This document shows positions 12,173 through 23,204 of a stretch of 64,000 nt of DNA, piece by piece. Position 1 is the first letter of the stretch. Each line of letters begins with the position of its first letter. A program made the translations under genes and the position numbers. The stretch spans positions 1,848,501-1,912,500 of the forward strand of contig JAMJFZ010001657.1 of assembly GCA_026225945.1 (NCBI GenBank), read 5' to 3'. Source of the stretch: Cricetomys ansorgei (lineage: Eukaryota; Chordata; Mammalia; Rodentia; Nesomyidae). The notes beneath the pieces are model-generated. The model saw only the letters and a program-made list of their open reading frames with translations, did not search any database and was not told the origin of the DNA.

Positions 12173-13185
12173 AGAGGCTATTTTGCTTACTCTAAAGCCA
12201 CTTCCACACTCTCTGCCAGCGTTCATGGGGCACCTCTATATCTGAAATATCACTCTCCACAGTGAGGAATTCTAACCCACAGACAGTACATCCGCTGTGG
12301 CCAGGCTCCCAGAGACCCCAAGAGGGAGACACTGAACTCTTGGACCACAAACACTCTTGGACCCTGAGTTTCCTTTCCACCTCTGCCTCTGGGATCATCT
12401 AAGGGATTGGACAATCTTTAAAACTGCTCCAAGCTGCTTGACCATGCATGACCCCAGACCTGCTCCAGAAAACACACCCTGCTAAGCAGGGTGCCGCTTA
12501 CCAGAACAAGATCGTCTTCTTAATCTTTTCTTTCCTTTTCCACTCTATTTCCTAACCAAGAAATGCACAATCCCAAGAGAAAAATCAGCTCTCCTTCCTC
12601 TCTCCATCTCTGCCTGTCTGCTCCCCCCACCTCCAGCCTCCTTCTTGCCCCCCCCTTCTTTCCCCTCTCTCTCCACCCCTCCGGCTTTTATCATTTTAAG
12701 CTGCACACGCGTGCCATTCTTCAAGGGATTAAAGTCAAATTTAGTCTTCTGCAATTGTTATTACCTACCCCTTAGCTTATGAGATGCATTTGCCTGTATT
12801 TGTAATGCATCAATGACTTCCACTCTCCTCCACTGGAAAACAATGCATTATATTAAATAGCCTGTGTCTGGTCTTGTATTGAAACAGACGATAAATTAGG
12901 ACTTCCAGCTCTTGGTTTTTCACTGATTCCTAAACCTGCCAGTTACATGCCTGTCCGCCCCGCTGAACATTCTCTCTGAAGCTGAGAATGCACAAAGCCC
13001 TTGTTCACCAGTCCTCCTGTCTCCATCACTGCTACCGGCTGTCAGTTTCACACCACCAAGCAGATTGTAATTGGCAGGATGAGGTGCAGAAATAGGCAAT
13101 GGTTTGAATACGGTTTTCAACACACACAATCTCTCTCCCTCCACCCTTCTACCTCCACCCCCCGCCTCCATCCCCTTTTTTTAAC
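12173..13185. other. Unique sequence, no gene seen
   Basis: Includes a pyrimidine-rich block (12530-12680) and an AT-rich stretch at 12780-12900 with octamer-like and ATTA-like motifs (aatgcattatattaaatag). It could be a conserved non-coding element, but only by appearance. Confidence 0.4.
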
Positions 13186-13209
13186 ACACACACACACACA
13201 CACACACAG
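13186..13209 (+). repeat. (CA)n microsatellite
   Basis: Twelve CA units. Confidence 0.95.
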
Positions 13210-13614
13210 AGCCTGACTTACAACAATTTAACAGACTTAGGGACTTGGCATGTGACAATTCTGATCAGAATCACAAGTGCCCCCCTGAGTTCTCCAGCCC
13301 ATGGGTTAGAAACTGAGAAAGGAAACGCAATCCGCTGGCAGTCCTAACTTGATCCGCAGCAGGGTCTGCCTGGTCCTGAATAGATGACTTGGCTTTGGAA
13401 GTATGCCCTGCTGGGAATAGGCCCTGAGATCTGAGATCTGCAAAGGGTCCCAAGAGTCAACATTGCCCTACTGGGGCCTGTGTGCAGTCCTGGAGTGAGT
13501 GGCAGAACCCTGGAAGGAGGAACCAGCTCATAGAATCTTGTGCAGTTTTTAATTGGCCGGTCTTGTCAGAGAAATAAGAATGCCACCATCAATCTGGCTG
13601 CCCAGTCATTCCAT
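13210..13614. other. Unique sequence, no gene seen
   Basis: About 400 bp without a recognisable repeat, exon or RNA gene. Confidence 0.4.
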
Positions 13615-13828
13615 TTACTTTTTCAGAGACAAAGTCACATGTATTCCAGGCTGCTATCAAACTCACTACGTAGCTGAGGATGACCTTAAACTTCTGATCC
13701 TCCTGCTTTTACTCTGAGTGCTAGGAATACAAACCACCATGCCTGGTTCACACAGTACTAGGGATCAAACGCAGGACTTAAGCAAGCTGTGCTAGCATTC
13801 TACCAACTGAGCCACACTCCTAGCCCAT
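13615..13828 (-). repeat. B4-type SINE, minus strand
   Basis: The minus-strand ID head (complement of ctaccaactgagccacactc) is followed by a diverged B1 body (complement of ctgagtgctaggaatacaaa). Confidence 0.8.
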
Positions 13829-13978
13829 CTCTGCCCAGTGGCTGGATCACCCAACAGGACTTCTCACCCTTGGTAATACTGGCATTTTAACCAGGCATCT
13901 CTTTGCTGTGGAGGCATTCTGCACATTTGTAGGCTATTCCCCAGTAGCCATGACCTCTACAAACTAGACACCAGTAGC

Positions 13979-13984
13979 ATCTCC
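13979..13984. repeat. Target-site duplication, left copy (ATCTCC)
   Basis: It is identical to 16146-16151 and abuts the first base of the 5' LTR. Confidence 0.9.
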
Positions 13985-14315
13985 TGTTGTAGAAGTTTGC
14001 TTTTAATTGTGTTTAAAATATTGTTTTATGCACTGTTGGGTGAGGGTCTGCCTGGGCCTTGGCATTTTGTATTGTCTGCAGGTGTTGGATTTAAATGGGG
14101 GAAGTTTATTGCTAATGATCTGTATGTGCTATCAGCAGAACACCTGAGGAGTTCTGAATCAATAAAAACACCTGAGTTCTGATGCTCAGGGTTCCACTTC
14201 TGGTATGGCACTTGCCATGATGGTGGTTCCTTCTGCTGAGGTCTGGAAGAATTTCCGTGTATGAAAATGCCTCTTTGTCTTCCATGCTGAGCCACCCCAT
14301 AGGTGTACTACTACA
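13985..14315 (+). repeat. 5' LTR of the endogenous retrovirus
   Basis: 331 bp, TG...CA ends with the short inverted repeat TGTTGTAG/CTACTACA. It has an AATAAA polyadenylation signal at 14161-14166. A hand alignment to the 3' LTR shows roughly 50 differences (about 16 percent), so the insertion is old. Confidence 0.9.
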
Positions 14316-14317
14316 AG

Positions 14318-14337
14318 TGGCACCTGCAATGTGGGGC
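14318..14337 (+). promoter_or_regulatory. Probable retroviral primer-binding site (tRNA-Lys1,2-like)
   Basis: TGG occurs two bases after the LTR, followed by CACCTGCAATGTGGGGC. This resembles the TGGCGCCCAACGTGGGGC site complementary to tRNA-Lys1,2 used by type B/D retroviruses, but with a two-base insertion and two substitutions. Decay after insertion, or a modified primer in this family, would both explain it. Confidence 0.65.
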
Positions 14338-15801
14338 CCGAAGTCATGTTCATCCAAAGTGGAGACAAGGAAGAACAAGAAAGAAACTCCAGACCTCACA
14401 AAGTCCGGTAAATTACACTCAGGGCAGCTCCTAGAGGATAGAGATTATATATATGCAAAAATAATGAGCAAAAGTCTCCTTTTGAGGAGAGGAGAATGAG
14501 GAGAATGAGGAAGGAAATAAGCCTCTATGAAGAGAAAATTGTGAATATTAAATGAGAAAGGGGGCTCAAAAATGAGAGCCACAGAATATAGGCTTTTAGA
14601 GAAAGACATTTTCATGATAAAAGCAAAAAATTCAGCTGGGAGCAGGAAAGAAGCAAGGTTTCCACAGCTTTTCCTGATCAAGGAGCTGACTCTCCCTCCT
14701 GCTACTGGCAGCAGCCAGTGCATGGGAAACATAAAGCAGAGTGTACTGTTCTATAAACTGAGTTTGTCGATGACTTCTTGTGTGTGTAAAGCCCGAGCAG
14801 GTCTTGTGTTTGAGGTCTATGAAAAAGACTGCGTGTTTACCTGTAGCGGTGGTGGTAAAAAGAAGGCCAAACAGCCAGAATGTTTCAACCAGAGATTCTT
14901 CCCCCTGTTCCAGGACCCCCTGCTGTTGTGGAAGCCTTGGCTTAGAGCCAAAAAGCTACTTAGTTAAACTGAACAGGGTTTTTTGGTTTTTTAGGGGTTT
15001 TTTTTCTGCAAACCTGACTGCAAGGGGTTCAGACGCTGATGATGGTGATGAGAACTCCACCCGCTAGGGTACCCTTCCTGCAGACAAAGACTAGTTGTTT
15101 TTCCTGCAAACAAGACTTTATGTTAAAATCTGGAAAGTGTTTCCACAGGGTTAGCATACAGAAGCTGTCTTCCAGAACTGGTCGAGATTGTATCGTGTGC
15201 TGGTAGCCTAACTTGGTATTGTAAGAGTCACCCAGGTAGTGTTGGTTTTGAAGGCATGAATGGATCATGGAAAGCAACTTAGGCTTGGCACTATGAGAGG
15301 GCAGGAGAGACCATTGGTGAAGGTTCAGCCTTAGTGATAGTTGAAGGTCCAGATTGAAGGGCTCGTATAAGAAGTTGAGGCTTGGCACCATGAAGAGAGC
15401 CCAGAAGAGGCTATTGGTGAAAGTGCAGCCCGGTTGCAGCAGAAGACTCCGGAGTTCTGAAGATGCCAGTACCATAGGATGACCACCAGGGATAGCAATA
15501 GCAGTGGAATGGAGCTAGTCAGAACCTGGAGGACAAGCTGTGTGTGCTGCAGAGGGCAGAGCCAGAGAAGTGATCTAAGCCCTTTGGGAGAGCCCAGAAG
15601 ATCATGAATGAATTCCAGATAATTGGACATTGATAATGTTTTTCTGCTGTCCAAAGACATTGTGAAAAGCTTGATAGATGTTTGGTTTCATTTGGTCCTG
15701 TGCATTAACAACTCTCGTGATTGTTCCTCTTGTAAATAGTTTTGCTGGTGTAGTGTTGAATTGTGTTGTAAAAATGAAGTGGTTTTTTTGATTGGCTTAT
15801 A

Positions 15802-15813
15802 CAGAAAAGGGAA
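15802..15813 (+). promoter_or_regulatory. Probable polypurine tract
   Basis: A purine run (AGAAAAGGGAA) lies immediately upstream of the 3' LTR, where the plus-strand DNA primer is made during reverse transcription. Confidence 0.7.
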
Positions 15814-15814
15814 T

Positions 15815-16145
15815 TGTTGTAGCAGTTTACTTTTAGTTGTGTTTAAAATACTGTTTTATGCACTATTGGGTGAGGGTCTGTCTAGATCTTGACCTTTTGT
15901 ATTGTTTGCAGGTGTGAGATTTATGTGGGAGAATTTATTGCTAATGATCTGCATATGCTATCAGTGGAACATCTGAGGAGTTCTGAATCAATAAAAACAC
16001 CTGAGCTCCGATGCTCAGGGTTCCACTGTCTAATATGGTGCTGGCCAAGATAGTAGTTCCCTCTGCTGAGGTCTGGTAGAGTTTGCACCTATGAAATACG
16101 CCTCTGTGTCTCCTTGCTAAGCCACCACAGCAGGGTACTACTACA
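15815..16145 (+). repeat. 3' LTR of the endogenous retrovirus
   Basis: 331 bp, the same ends as the 5' LTR, with AATAAA at 15990-15995. It is followed directly by the right ATCTCC duplication. Confidence 0.9.
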
Positions 16146-16151
16146 ATCTCC
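16146..16151. repeat. Target-site duplication, right copy (ATCTCC)
   Basis: It matches the left copy base for base. Confidence 0.9.
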
Positions 16152-16164
16152 CTCAAGTTGTGAG

Positions 16165-16400
16165 AATCAAAACTATCTTTGGGAGGCTCAGCAGTTAAGA
16201 ACACTTTCTGTTCTTCCAGAGGACCAGAGAACTCTTCCAGAATCCATTCCCAGCTCCCATATCGGGTGGCTCAAAACCATCTGTAACGCCAGCTCCAGAT
16301 GATCTGTTGCTTCTGGCCTCCACGGGCACCTGCACTCACATGCACATATGCACATGCAGACACACATGTAGTTTCATATAATTAAATTTCATAGTTAAAA
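16165..16400 (+). repeat. B2/B3-family SINE
   Basis: It contains ggaggctcagcagttaagaa, cactttctgttcttccagag, tggctcaaaaccatctgtaa and a CA-rich tail. Confidence 0.88.
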
Positions 16401-16601
16401 AAAACTTTAATTAAAAAAGAAAAAACTATCACCAGACACTGCAGAATAGCCTTATAGGACACAACTACCACACAGTAGCAGAGACATATTTAGTCTCAAT
16501 CAGCACACAATCACAGCACTTCAGAACCACTTATTGGTTTCCCTACTCCAGAGGCTGGAAATCTATGATTAAGTTGCTGATGGGTCTGGCTTCCTCTAAG
16601 C

Positions 16602-16823
16602 CAGTGATTCTCAACCTTCCTAATGCTGCAACCCTTTAATACAGTTCCTCATGCTATTGTGACCCCCCAACCATAAAATTATTTCATTGCTACTTCATAA
16701 ATGTAATTTTGCTACTTTATGAGTCCGAATGTCAATATCTGATATGCAGATGGTTTTGGTAATCCCTGTGAAAGGGTCTTTGAACCCTCAAAGGGGTCAC
16801 GACCCACAGGTTGAAAATGACTG
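16602..16823 (+). mobile_element. URR1-type hAT element (MITE)
   Basis: It is 222 bp with imperfect terminal inverted repeats (CAGTGATTCTCAACC and GGTTGAAAATGACTG). It is flanked by an 8-bp duplication ctctaagc/ctctaagg (one mismatch), the size made by hAT transposases. No transposase is encoded. Confidence 0.9.
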
Positions 16824-16831
16824 CTCTAAGG

Positions 16832-18007
16832 CCTCTCCTGGTTTGCAGATGGCTAACCTCTTGATGCCTCTTTGTGGGTCATTTCTTCACTCATTGATCT
16901 CACTGGATTAATACTCTCCTGATGGCATCATTGCAACGTAACCTCTTTACAGGTTTGTCTGCAAATGCAATCACATTTTGACATATTGGGGGTTTGGGAA
17001 CTCAACAGACAAATGGCAGGCACACAACTCAGCCCATCATAGAGAGGGAAGACAGAAAGACAGAAGGAGGGATTCTGTCATGGAGAGGCCACACTCCTCT
17101 CAGGCCCGCATCACTGTGAAGGATCAGTAACTTGTGACAGACTCTGGCAGCTCATCCCTGAGTTTGAGGGCTGGTGGCAGGCATGAATGCTGTAAAGTCA
17201 CATTCCAGGCAAGCTGAAAGTGACATGTGACTTCTCTCAGAAAGAATGACTATAAAAATTCATCCCTTGGGGTTTACTGGAAAATACACTTGTTAAAGTG
17301 GGGTCACTTGACTATTTTGGACTTAAACTCAAGCAGCCCCACAGTTGTTAGAATTAAAAACAGTAATTTTCACATCAGACAGACAGAGTCTCTGACCCCT
17401 AGTCTTGTATGAACATTAATAGTTTAAAAATAAATAGTAAAATGAGGAGATTTTCTCACTGTGCAGGAGTTCTGAGCTACTGTCTGATTTAAATTCTCAT
17501 CTTAGTCCAGTCTGGATACAGTTGGGGCTGCCACAGAAATCCATGTGGAAGACAATGGGCTAGGCTGATCATGCACAGGGGATCTGGGAAAAGAACTCCC
17601 AATTACTGGTTTTGACCCACTACAGCTACGTTCACCTAGCTCTTATCCAGTGTGAATGGTAAAGGAGCGTCCTCTCTGACCAGTACCTGGGGTGGTGAGA
17701 ATGCCACTCTTTACCTTGGGTTCTGATAGCAACTCTGAAAACCTAGGATGCACAGTCAAGAGAAGGTCACCAGGTCATCATCCCCAGATAAAACAGGTCA
17801 AACATGAAGCCCATGCAGGAGTCTGGGCTCTCTAAAGCAGACTTTGTCATTGTCTTAAGGGACAGAACATGGCAAGTTAGTTCACATGGTTCAACGCAGA
17901 ACTCATGGGTCTCCTCACAGCTGTCTACGGAACACACCTACGGACTATTGCATGGAAGAATTACAAAGCTTCTAGATGCTCACAACACAAATGCAAACTC
18001 AGAAAAT
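16832..18007. other. Unique sequence, no gene seen
   Basis: About 1.2 kb with no recognised repeat. The largest frames are about 60 codons. Confidence 0.45.
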
Positions 18008-18303
18008 TAGGGACTGGGGAGACAATAGCTCGATCAGTGAAGTGCTTGCCACAAGCAAGAGAACATGAGTTGAAGCCTCGGAATCCATGCTTTTAAAAAC
18101 AAAAACAAAAACAAAAAAAAACAGCTGTGGAAGAGCACGCTGTAATTCAGCACTGCATTGTTGAAGACAGTTGAATCCCTGGGGCTTGCTCTCTAGACTA
18201 CTTAGTGAGCTACAGCTTGGTAGGAGATTCCATCTCAAAGAAAAGGGGACACCAGCTGAGGAGCAACACCCATTGCCATCATCTTGTCTGCATCCACATG
18301 CAT
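18008..18303 (+). repeat. B4A-type SINE
   Basis: Its head is gggactggggagacaatagc, with a short internal (AAAAAC)n expansion near 18100. The diverged body contains cctggggcttgctctctaga, and a CA/CT tail follows. Confidence 0.7.
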
Positions 18304-18340
18304 GCTCTCTCTCTCCCTCTCCCTCTCCCTCTCCCTCTCC

Positions 18341-18430
<90 letters not shown>
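18304..18430 (+). repeat. (CTCCCT)n(CT)n(CA)n compound microsatellite
   Basis: About 40 bp of CTCCCT-type repeats passes into about 55 bp of pure CT and then about 30 bp of CA. It gives roughly 95 bp of uninterrupted polypyrimidine on the plus strand. Confidence 0.97.
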
Positions 18431-18431
<1 letters not shown>

Positions 18432-18847
18432 TCCTAGTTTGTTCTCATTTGCATTCTTAAGTCTGAAAATTCAGGATGTGAATTTCTCCTCTTGATGCTT
18501 ATCTGTGCAGGGAAGATTCTTTAACACAAGGGAAAAAATATATTTTAAAAAGCAGACAGAAAACTGTGGTCTCTGTCAATCACCGGCACTTGTGAAGAAT
18601 GTTTATTTTTAAATCCTTTCTATTTCCAGAAAGTGCAAAACAGTAAGAAGAAAAACCATTTCCTGGGTGCTGCCCAGGCAAAGGCTGCAAAACCCTCTTC
18701 CTGAGGAAGGCTTAGGATTCCAGCAGGACTCAGAATCCACGTGCATAAATCTGCAATGGAGCAGCTAGGGTGTGTCTCTGAGCCAGTGGCAGTCACAGGC
18801 TGTTTGCTCCCAGTTCGTGACAAGCAAGCAGAGAAACTGAATCACTT

Positions 18848-19045
18848 GGGCTAGAAAAATGGCTCCATGGTTAAGAACATGTGTTGCTCTTCCAGAGGAC
18901 CCATTTTTGGTTCCCAACACCCGTATCAAGTGGTTCTCAGCCACGTGAGGGAGATCCAAAGAGAGCACCAGCATTTGTGTGCACATACCCCCACAAACGC
19001 GCATGCACACACACACATACGTACTTAAATAATACATAAATCTTA
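18848..19045 (+). repeat. B2/B3-family SINE
   Basis: It contains gggctagaaaaatggctcca, ttgctcttccagaggaccca and a CA-rich tail ending in taaataatacataaatctta. Confidence 0.85.
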
Positions 19046-19349
19046 TTTTCAAAAGAAAGAAACTGAAATCACTTAAAACACAGACAGCAGTCTGGCCTGG
19101 TGGTTTTACTCTGTTAACTCTGGCAATAAAAATGTGAGGGTTGAATTCTGTCTGTCTAATATTTAATGTTACCTATGCATCCACAATAGCCTGAAAATGT
19201 TATTTTATTTTTACAGTCCTCCACCAGATATCTAAAAGAAACTGGTCTGCAGGAAGGGTAGGTGTTGGTTTAATGTCACCAACAAAACTTACCATAATTG
19301 TGTTGCTCATGGGATATACATGTCCATTGGAAACAAGTTCTGCTATCAA

Positions 19350-19465
19350 AACAACATAAACATTTATTTCTCGTGGCAGCTCTTTAAAGCAGGCACTGCC
19401 ACTGCTCTGATTTCACAAGTGAGGAAACTGAGACACAAGGCAGATGAATTGCTTTCCCAGTAAGG
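19350..19465 (-). repeat. MIR-like ancient SINE, minus strand
   Basis: tttcacaagtgaggaaactg followed by agacacaaggcagatgaatt is the complement of the conserved MIR core. It is a fragment only. Confidence 0.5.
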
Positions 19466-19769
19466 CTGCCCATGGGGCTGAGAATACGGTCACCTCGGCC
19501 CAAGCATTTGCTAGCAATGGCCTCCGCCATATATTCTGCAGTAAATCTAAAACAAGTCAATTGTAGTGTAAGTGGTAACGTGTTTGGGAGGACAAAAATC
19601 ATAGCATTATTAACACCCAAACTGGAGAAAGACAGCACCCGTGGGAGGAAGAAGGTTAGGAGTAGATAGGAACCACTCATGCCAGGTTTCCCAAGTCTGG
19701 ACATGCTGCATGCTCTAACCTAGTGGAAAATATAGGTGAGTGTGCAACCTGATATTGGATTGTATTACA

Positions 19770-19972
19770 CAATTTTCTTTTTTATGACTGCATGTATATC
19801 TGTGTGCTGCATGTGTGTCCAGTGCCCACAGAAGCCAGAAAAGGGTGTCAGATCTCCTGGAACTGGAGTTACAGATGGTTGTCAGCTGCCGTGTAGGTGC
19901 TGGGAATCAAACCCAGATCCTTTGGAAGAGCAACCAGTGTTCTTAAACACTGAGTCATATCTCCAGCCCACA
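19770..19972 (-). repeat. B3-type SINE, minus strand
   Basis: It has tttttatgactgcatgtata, ctcctggaactggagttaca, gtaggtgctgggaatcaaac and tgagtcatatctccagccca, the complement of a full tRNA-derived SINE. Confidence 0.92.
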
Positions 19973-19975
19973 TGA

Positions 19976-20096
19976 ATGTGTGTGTGTGTGCATGTGTGTG
20001 TGTGTGTATGTGTGTATGTATATGTATATATACATATATACATATATATACACATATATATACATATATATGTGTGTGTGTATATATATATGTGTA

Positions 20097-20181
<85 letters not shown>
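19976..20181 (+). repeat. Long alternating purine-pyrimidine tract, (TG)n and (TA)n
   Basis: About 200 bp of TG, TATA and TGTATA mixtures. It includes about 20 TG units at 20100-20138 and about 20 TA units at 20139-20181. The open frames through it are low-complexity artefacts. Confidence 0.97.
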
Positions 20182-20183
<2 letters not shown>

Positions 20184-21229
20184 TTAAACCATCAATCAGT
20201 GGTACCCAGGTCCTTGAAGAGGTTGAGTGCCCCCTAATGGAACACACAGGGACAGCCATTCTCCAGCTACAACATGATGGGGGGGAAGTACAAAGATCTC
20301 AAGTTTCCTTCTGCTGCCCAGAGTCTAAGATTCTACCTTAAGTCACCTTCTAGAATTCTCAGGAAGGAAGAAGGTCACGTAACCTGAGATTTTGAACTAA
20401 TACCTCTAATAAAGCAATTCAAATCAGCATTTAATTCACAGTGATAGAAGGAATTAAGGAATTCTGTGACGTTTTCTGAAAATTTTCACTGAGTGTGGTT
20501 TATGTCTTAATCTGATGTGGGAACACAGGACCTACTTAAGAACCAGGTGAACTAAAATGTTGAACCAGGCTGGTCAAGGAGAGGTTTAGCTATCAATTGA
20601 CTAGAAATTGATCAGCCTATGTCCTGTCTCCGTAATTAGCCCTATGTACTATGTATTTGATACCAGGAAGTGCAAAAGCCTTGAGAAATATTCAACAGTG
20701 CTGTGGATCACTATGTGTGACTCTTTCACACTCGCTCATGGGATGGCGGCTTCTGAGATTTTGTGGACCACTCTCAGCCCAGTGAGGAAGGCACTGGGAA
20801 GCTTCCCAGTCTCCTCTGAAGCAAAGGACTCAATTCTTGACAGTCCAACCCATCCAAAGGGGGAGCAGACTCCTCCCATTCCTCTGGGTCCTGCGTAGTA
20901 ATGTTTTGTAAGCACTGCCATCAGTTCTCTCTGTAAAGGGAGAAATATCATTATTGCAGCTTTATTCTAAGATGATTATGGATATAGAAATCATGTCCAG
21001 CGTTCTTGAGATTATGCAATGTTTCAAAGAGATGCCAGAAAGACTTACCTACAGAGCTAAAAAGTTGCCCCCATACCCTCATCTGAAATCCTCCTGTCAC
21101 ATGTGTCTATAACAGAGTTAAATGGCTACACCTTTGGGATTGATGGAAAGCAACCCAGAGATGAGTCTCCTTCTGACTCCATCCTGTGTAGGACCAATGT
21201 GCACAGGTTTTCTTTCAAAAGACCTCTTA
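20182..21229. other. Unique sequence, no gene seen
   Basis: About 1 kb. A 96-codon plus frame at 20608-20898 has no recognisable domain. Confidence 0.4.
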
Positions 21230-21455
21230 ATGGGACTGGAGAGATGGTTAGTGGTTAAGAGCACTGAGTACCTTTCCAGAGGACTGGGGTTAAATTCCCA
21301 GCACACACATGGCAGCTAGTAACCATCTTTAACTCCATTTCTAGGGTAGCCAGTGCCCTCTTCCCGCCTCCACAGATACTGCACACAGATATACACACAA
21401 AGGCATACTCCTACACATAAAATAAAAATAAATAAATCTTTTTTTAAAAAAAGAT
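21230..21455 (+). repeat. B2/B3-family SINE
   Basis: It contains gggactggagagatggttag, ggttaaattcccagcacaca and a tail with AAATAAAAATAAATAAATC. Confidence 0.92.
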
Positions 21456-22218
21456 CTCTTAGTAAAATGGCAGGCTGTCTAGAAACATAGGTGTAAATGG
21501 GAGCTAGGAATACCTTGGGGTAAGAAATGTATAAAGAGTCATGTCACTAATGTCAAGAAGAAATCTACATCAAGATTTTGCATGGAAGAGCAATATCTGG
21601 ATAATCTGTCATCACATAAGTGGCCATTGATTAGTAGGGCCGACCTATGATTGCTAGTTATGATGCCTAACTTGGCACAGTAACTCTCAATGAATCTGCA
21701 TAGTCCTTTAAGATGCTGGTGCCAGACCCTACCCAAGACCAACTGCATGAGAATTCCCGCATCAGTATTTTTTAAAAGATCCCCAAAGAGTTCTGAAGGG
21801 TGGCTTGGGTTGGAAATCGCTGCCTCAGTAAACAGAACTTAGTTACCTAAAAAGCTAAATACTGCTTTTAAAGTAATTTGACTCTTTCCCTCAAGCACCA
21901 GGAGAGCTCTGTTGATTTGGTAACATTTTCCAAACAACAGCAACAGATGAACTGCTGCTAATGTTCGGGGCATGGAATTAGACACGACTCGTGTACATCA
22001 GACACATCTCTCCAGACAGTAGCTCAAACCTAGACTTCCGAGAACAAGGTCTGGGCAAACAACAATCAGAGATAGGTTGACCTCAGCTGAGCAAGCAATG
22101 CTGCAGGGAGAAGAAAGACAAATGGAATGGGTCATTTCACTATCCATGCAAATGTTTACTATGTGTGCAGTAACTGTGCTAGGTACTAGAAACTCTGGGA
22201 TTAAGAAAACGTGATCAA
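21456..22218. other. Unique sequence, no gene seen
   Basis: About 760 bp with no repeat recognised by eye. Confidence 0.4.
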
Positions 22219-22385
22219 AACCAGGCGGTGGTGGCTCATACCAGCACTCCGGAGGCAGAGGCAGGTGGATCTCTGTGAGTTCAAAGCCAGCCTGGTCTAC
22301 AGGGCGAGTTCCAGGACAGCCAGAGTTACAACAGAGAAACCCTGTCTCTAAAAACAAAAACAAACAAAAATAAATAAAATAAAGA
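22219..22385 (+). repeat. B1 SINE
   Basis: It has accaggcggtggtggctcat, gagttcaaagccagcctggt and agagaaaccctgtctctaaa with a CAAA/TAAA tail. It lacks the usual tttaatc segment near the A box. Confidence 0.95.
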
Positions 22386-22654
22386 CCCTCGGACATCAGC
22401 TAAGGACATTGGACCTAACTTTGGAGGTGATGGGGGTTACTGATGGATTGCAAGGAGGGAGCAGACATTGTCAGATTTGCACTTAGAATCTCACTCTAGT
22501 GATGCATCTGGCTGTTTGAAGTGTGGTCCACAACACCACCAACATTGTCCTGGAGCATGTTCAAAATACAGATTTTAGGCTTCATCTCAAACACACCAAA
22601 TCAAAAATTCATGTGTTTGTGCAAGTCAGGGGTGGATGTCAGGTGACTTCTCAA

Positions 22655-22888
22655 TCTTTTTTTTTTTTTTCTTTTAACAAAGTCTCTCACTCAACTTAGA
22701 GCCCACCAACAATTATCTGGGTAGGCTGGTCAATGAGCTATGGGATCCACCTTCTCCTCCCTCACACCCCCGCCAGCATGAGGGTTACAGAGATGCTTTG
22801 CTATGCCTAGCCTTTACATAGGGGCTAGGGATCTGAACTCAGGTCCTTATGCTTGTGCGCCAGGCTTAACTATTTCCCCAACCCCAGG
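22655..22888 (-). repeat. B4A-type SINE, minus strand
   Basis: A poly-T tail with aaagtctctcactcaactta, agagcccaccaacaattatc, ggggatctgaactcaggtc-like sequence and ctatttccccaacccc shows the complement of the B4A order. Confidence 0.75.
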
Positions 22889-23204
22889 ATCTATCTATAC
22901 TTTAGACCAGGTGTCCAGATTAATAGTTGCACAATGAAATTAGAGACACATCATTACAGAGGGGAGATTCTCATTGGAAAGACATGGCACTTTTTGGAAG
23001 ACTACTTACTAGACAGTAATAAACTTTAAACCTTCTCATCAGGCAGCATCTTAAGAATTGCCTATGAGCCACTGTCTCCGAATATAGACAACATATTTAT
23101 CTAAAATATCCAGGTAATGAGCGAAATATCCAAACAATTCTTGTTACAGATGTAACTGTGGTGTGATAACCACGGGTCATTGCACTAAAATAAACAATGT
23201 CATC
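22889..23204. other. Unique sequence, no gene seen
   Basis: About 300 bp of AT-rich sequence with no recognised feature. Confidence 0.35.

Larger units (their letters stand above)
14316..15814 (+). other. ERV internal region without retroviral genes
   Basis: 1.5 kb with stop codons in all frames. A diverged internal direct repeat is present: the aggcttggcac...attggtgaag/a block at about 15270-15340 recurs about 97 bp later at 15370-15440. No reverse transcriptase, protease or Gag zinc-knuckle motif is seen. Confidence 0.7.
13979..16151 (+). mobile_element. Two-LTR endogenous retrovirus, non-autonomous, with target duplication
   Basis: Two direct repeats of 331 bp each (13985-14315 and 15815-16145) begin TGTTGTAG and end CTACTACA. 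They flank a 1,499-bp interior. The whole element is bracketed by a perfect 6-bp duplication, ATCTCC (13979-13984 and 16146-16151), as expected for betaretrovirus-like integration. A primer site follows the 5' LTR and a polypurine tract precedes the 3' LTR. The interior has no recognisable gag, pro, pol or env; the longest frames are 131 codons (plus, 14572-14967) and 148 codons (minus, 15029-15475), with no family motifs. The element therefore had to be mobilised in trans. The layout is reminiscent of the cricetid mys/mysTR group, but I cannot confirm family identity. Confidence 0.9.

Noticed and set aside
14572..14967. Possible gag-like gene inside the endogenous retrovirus
   Set aside because: The 131-codon frame lacks a Gag zinc-knuckle, major-homology region or any protease/polymerase motif, and its position and length do not match a retroviral gene.
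19882..20341. Several overlapping 70- to 125-codon frames rich in C, V, Y and I or in T and H
   Set aside because: These are translations of TG/TA dinucleotide repeats on both strands.
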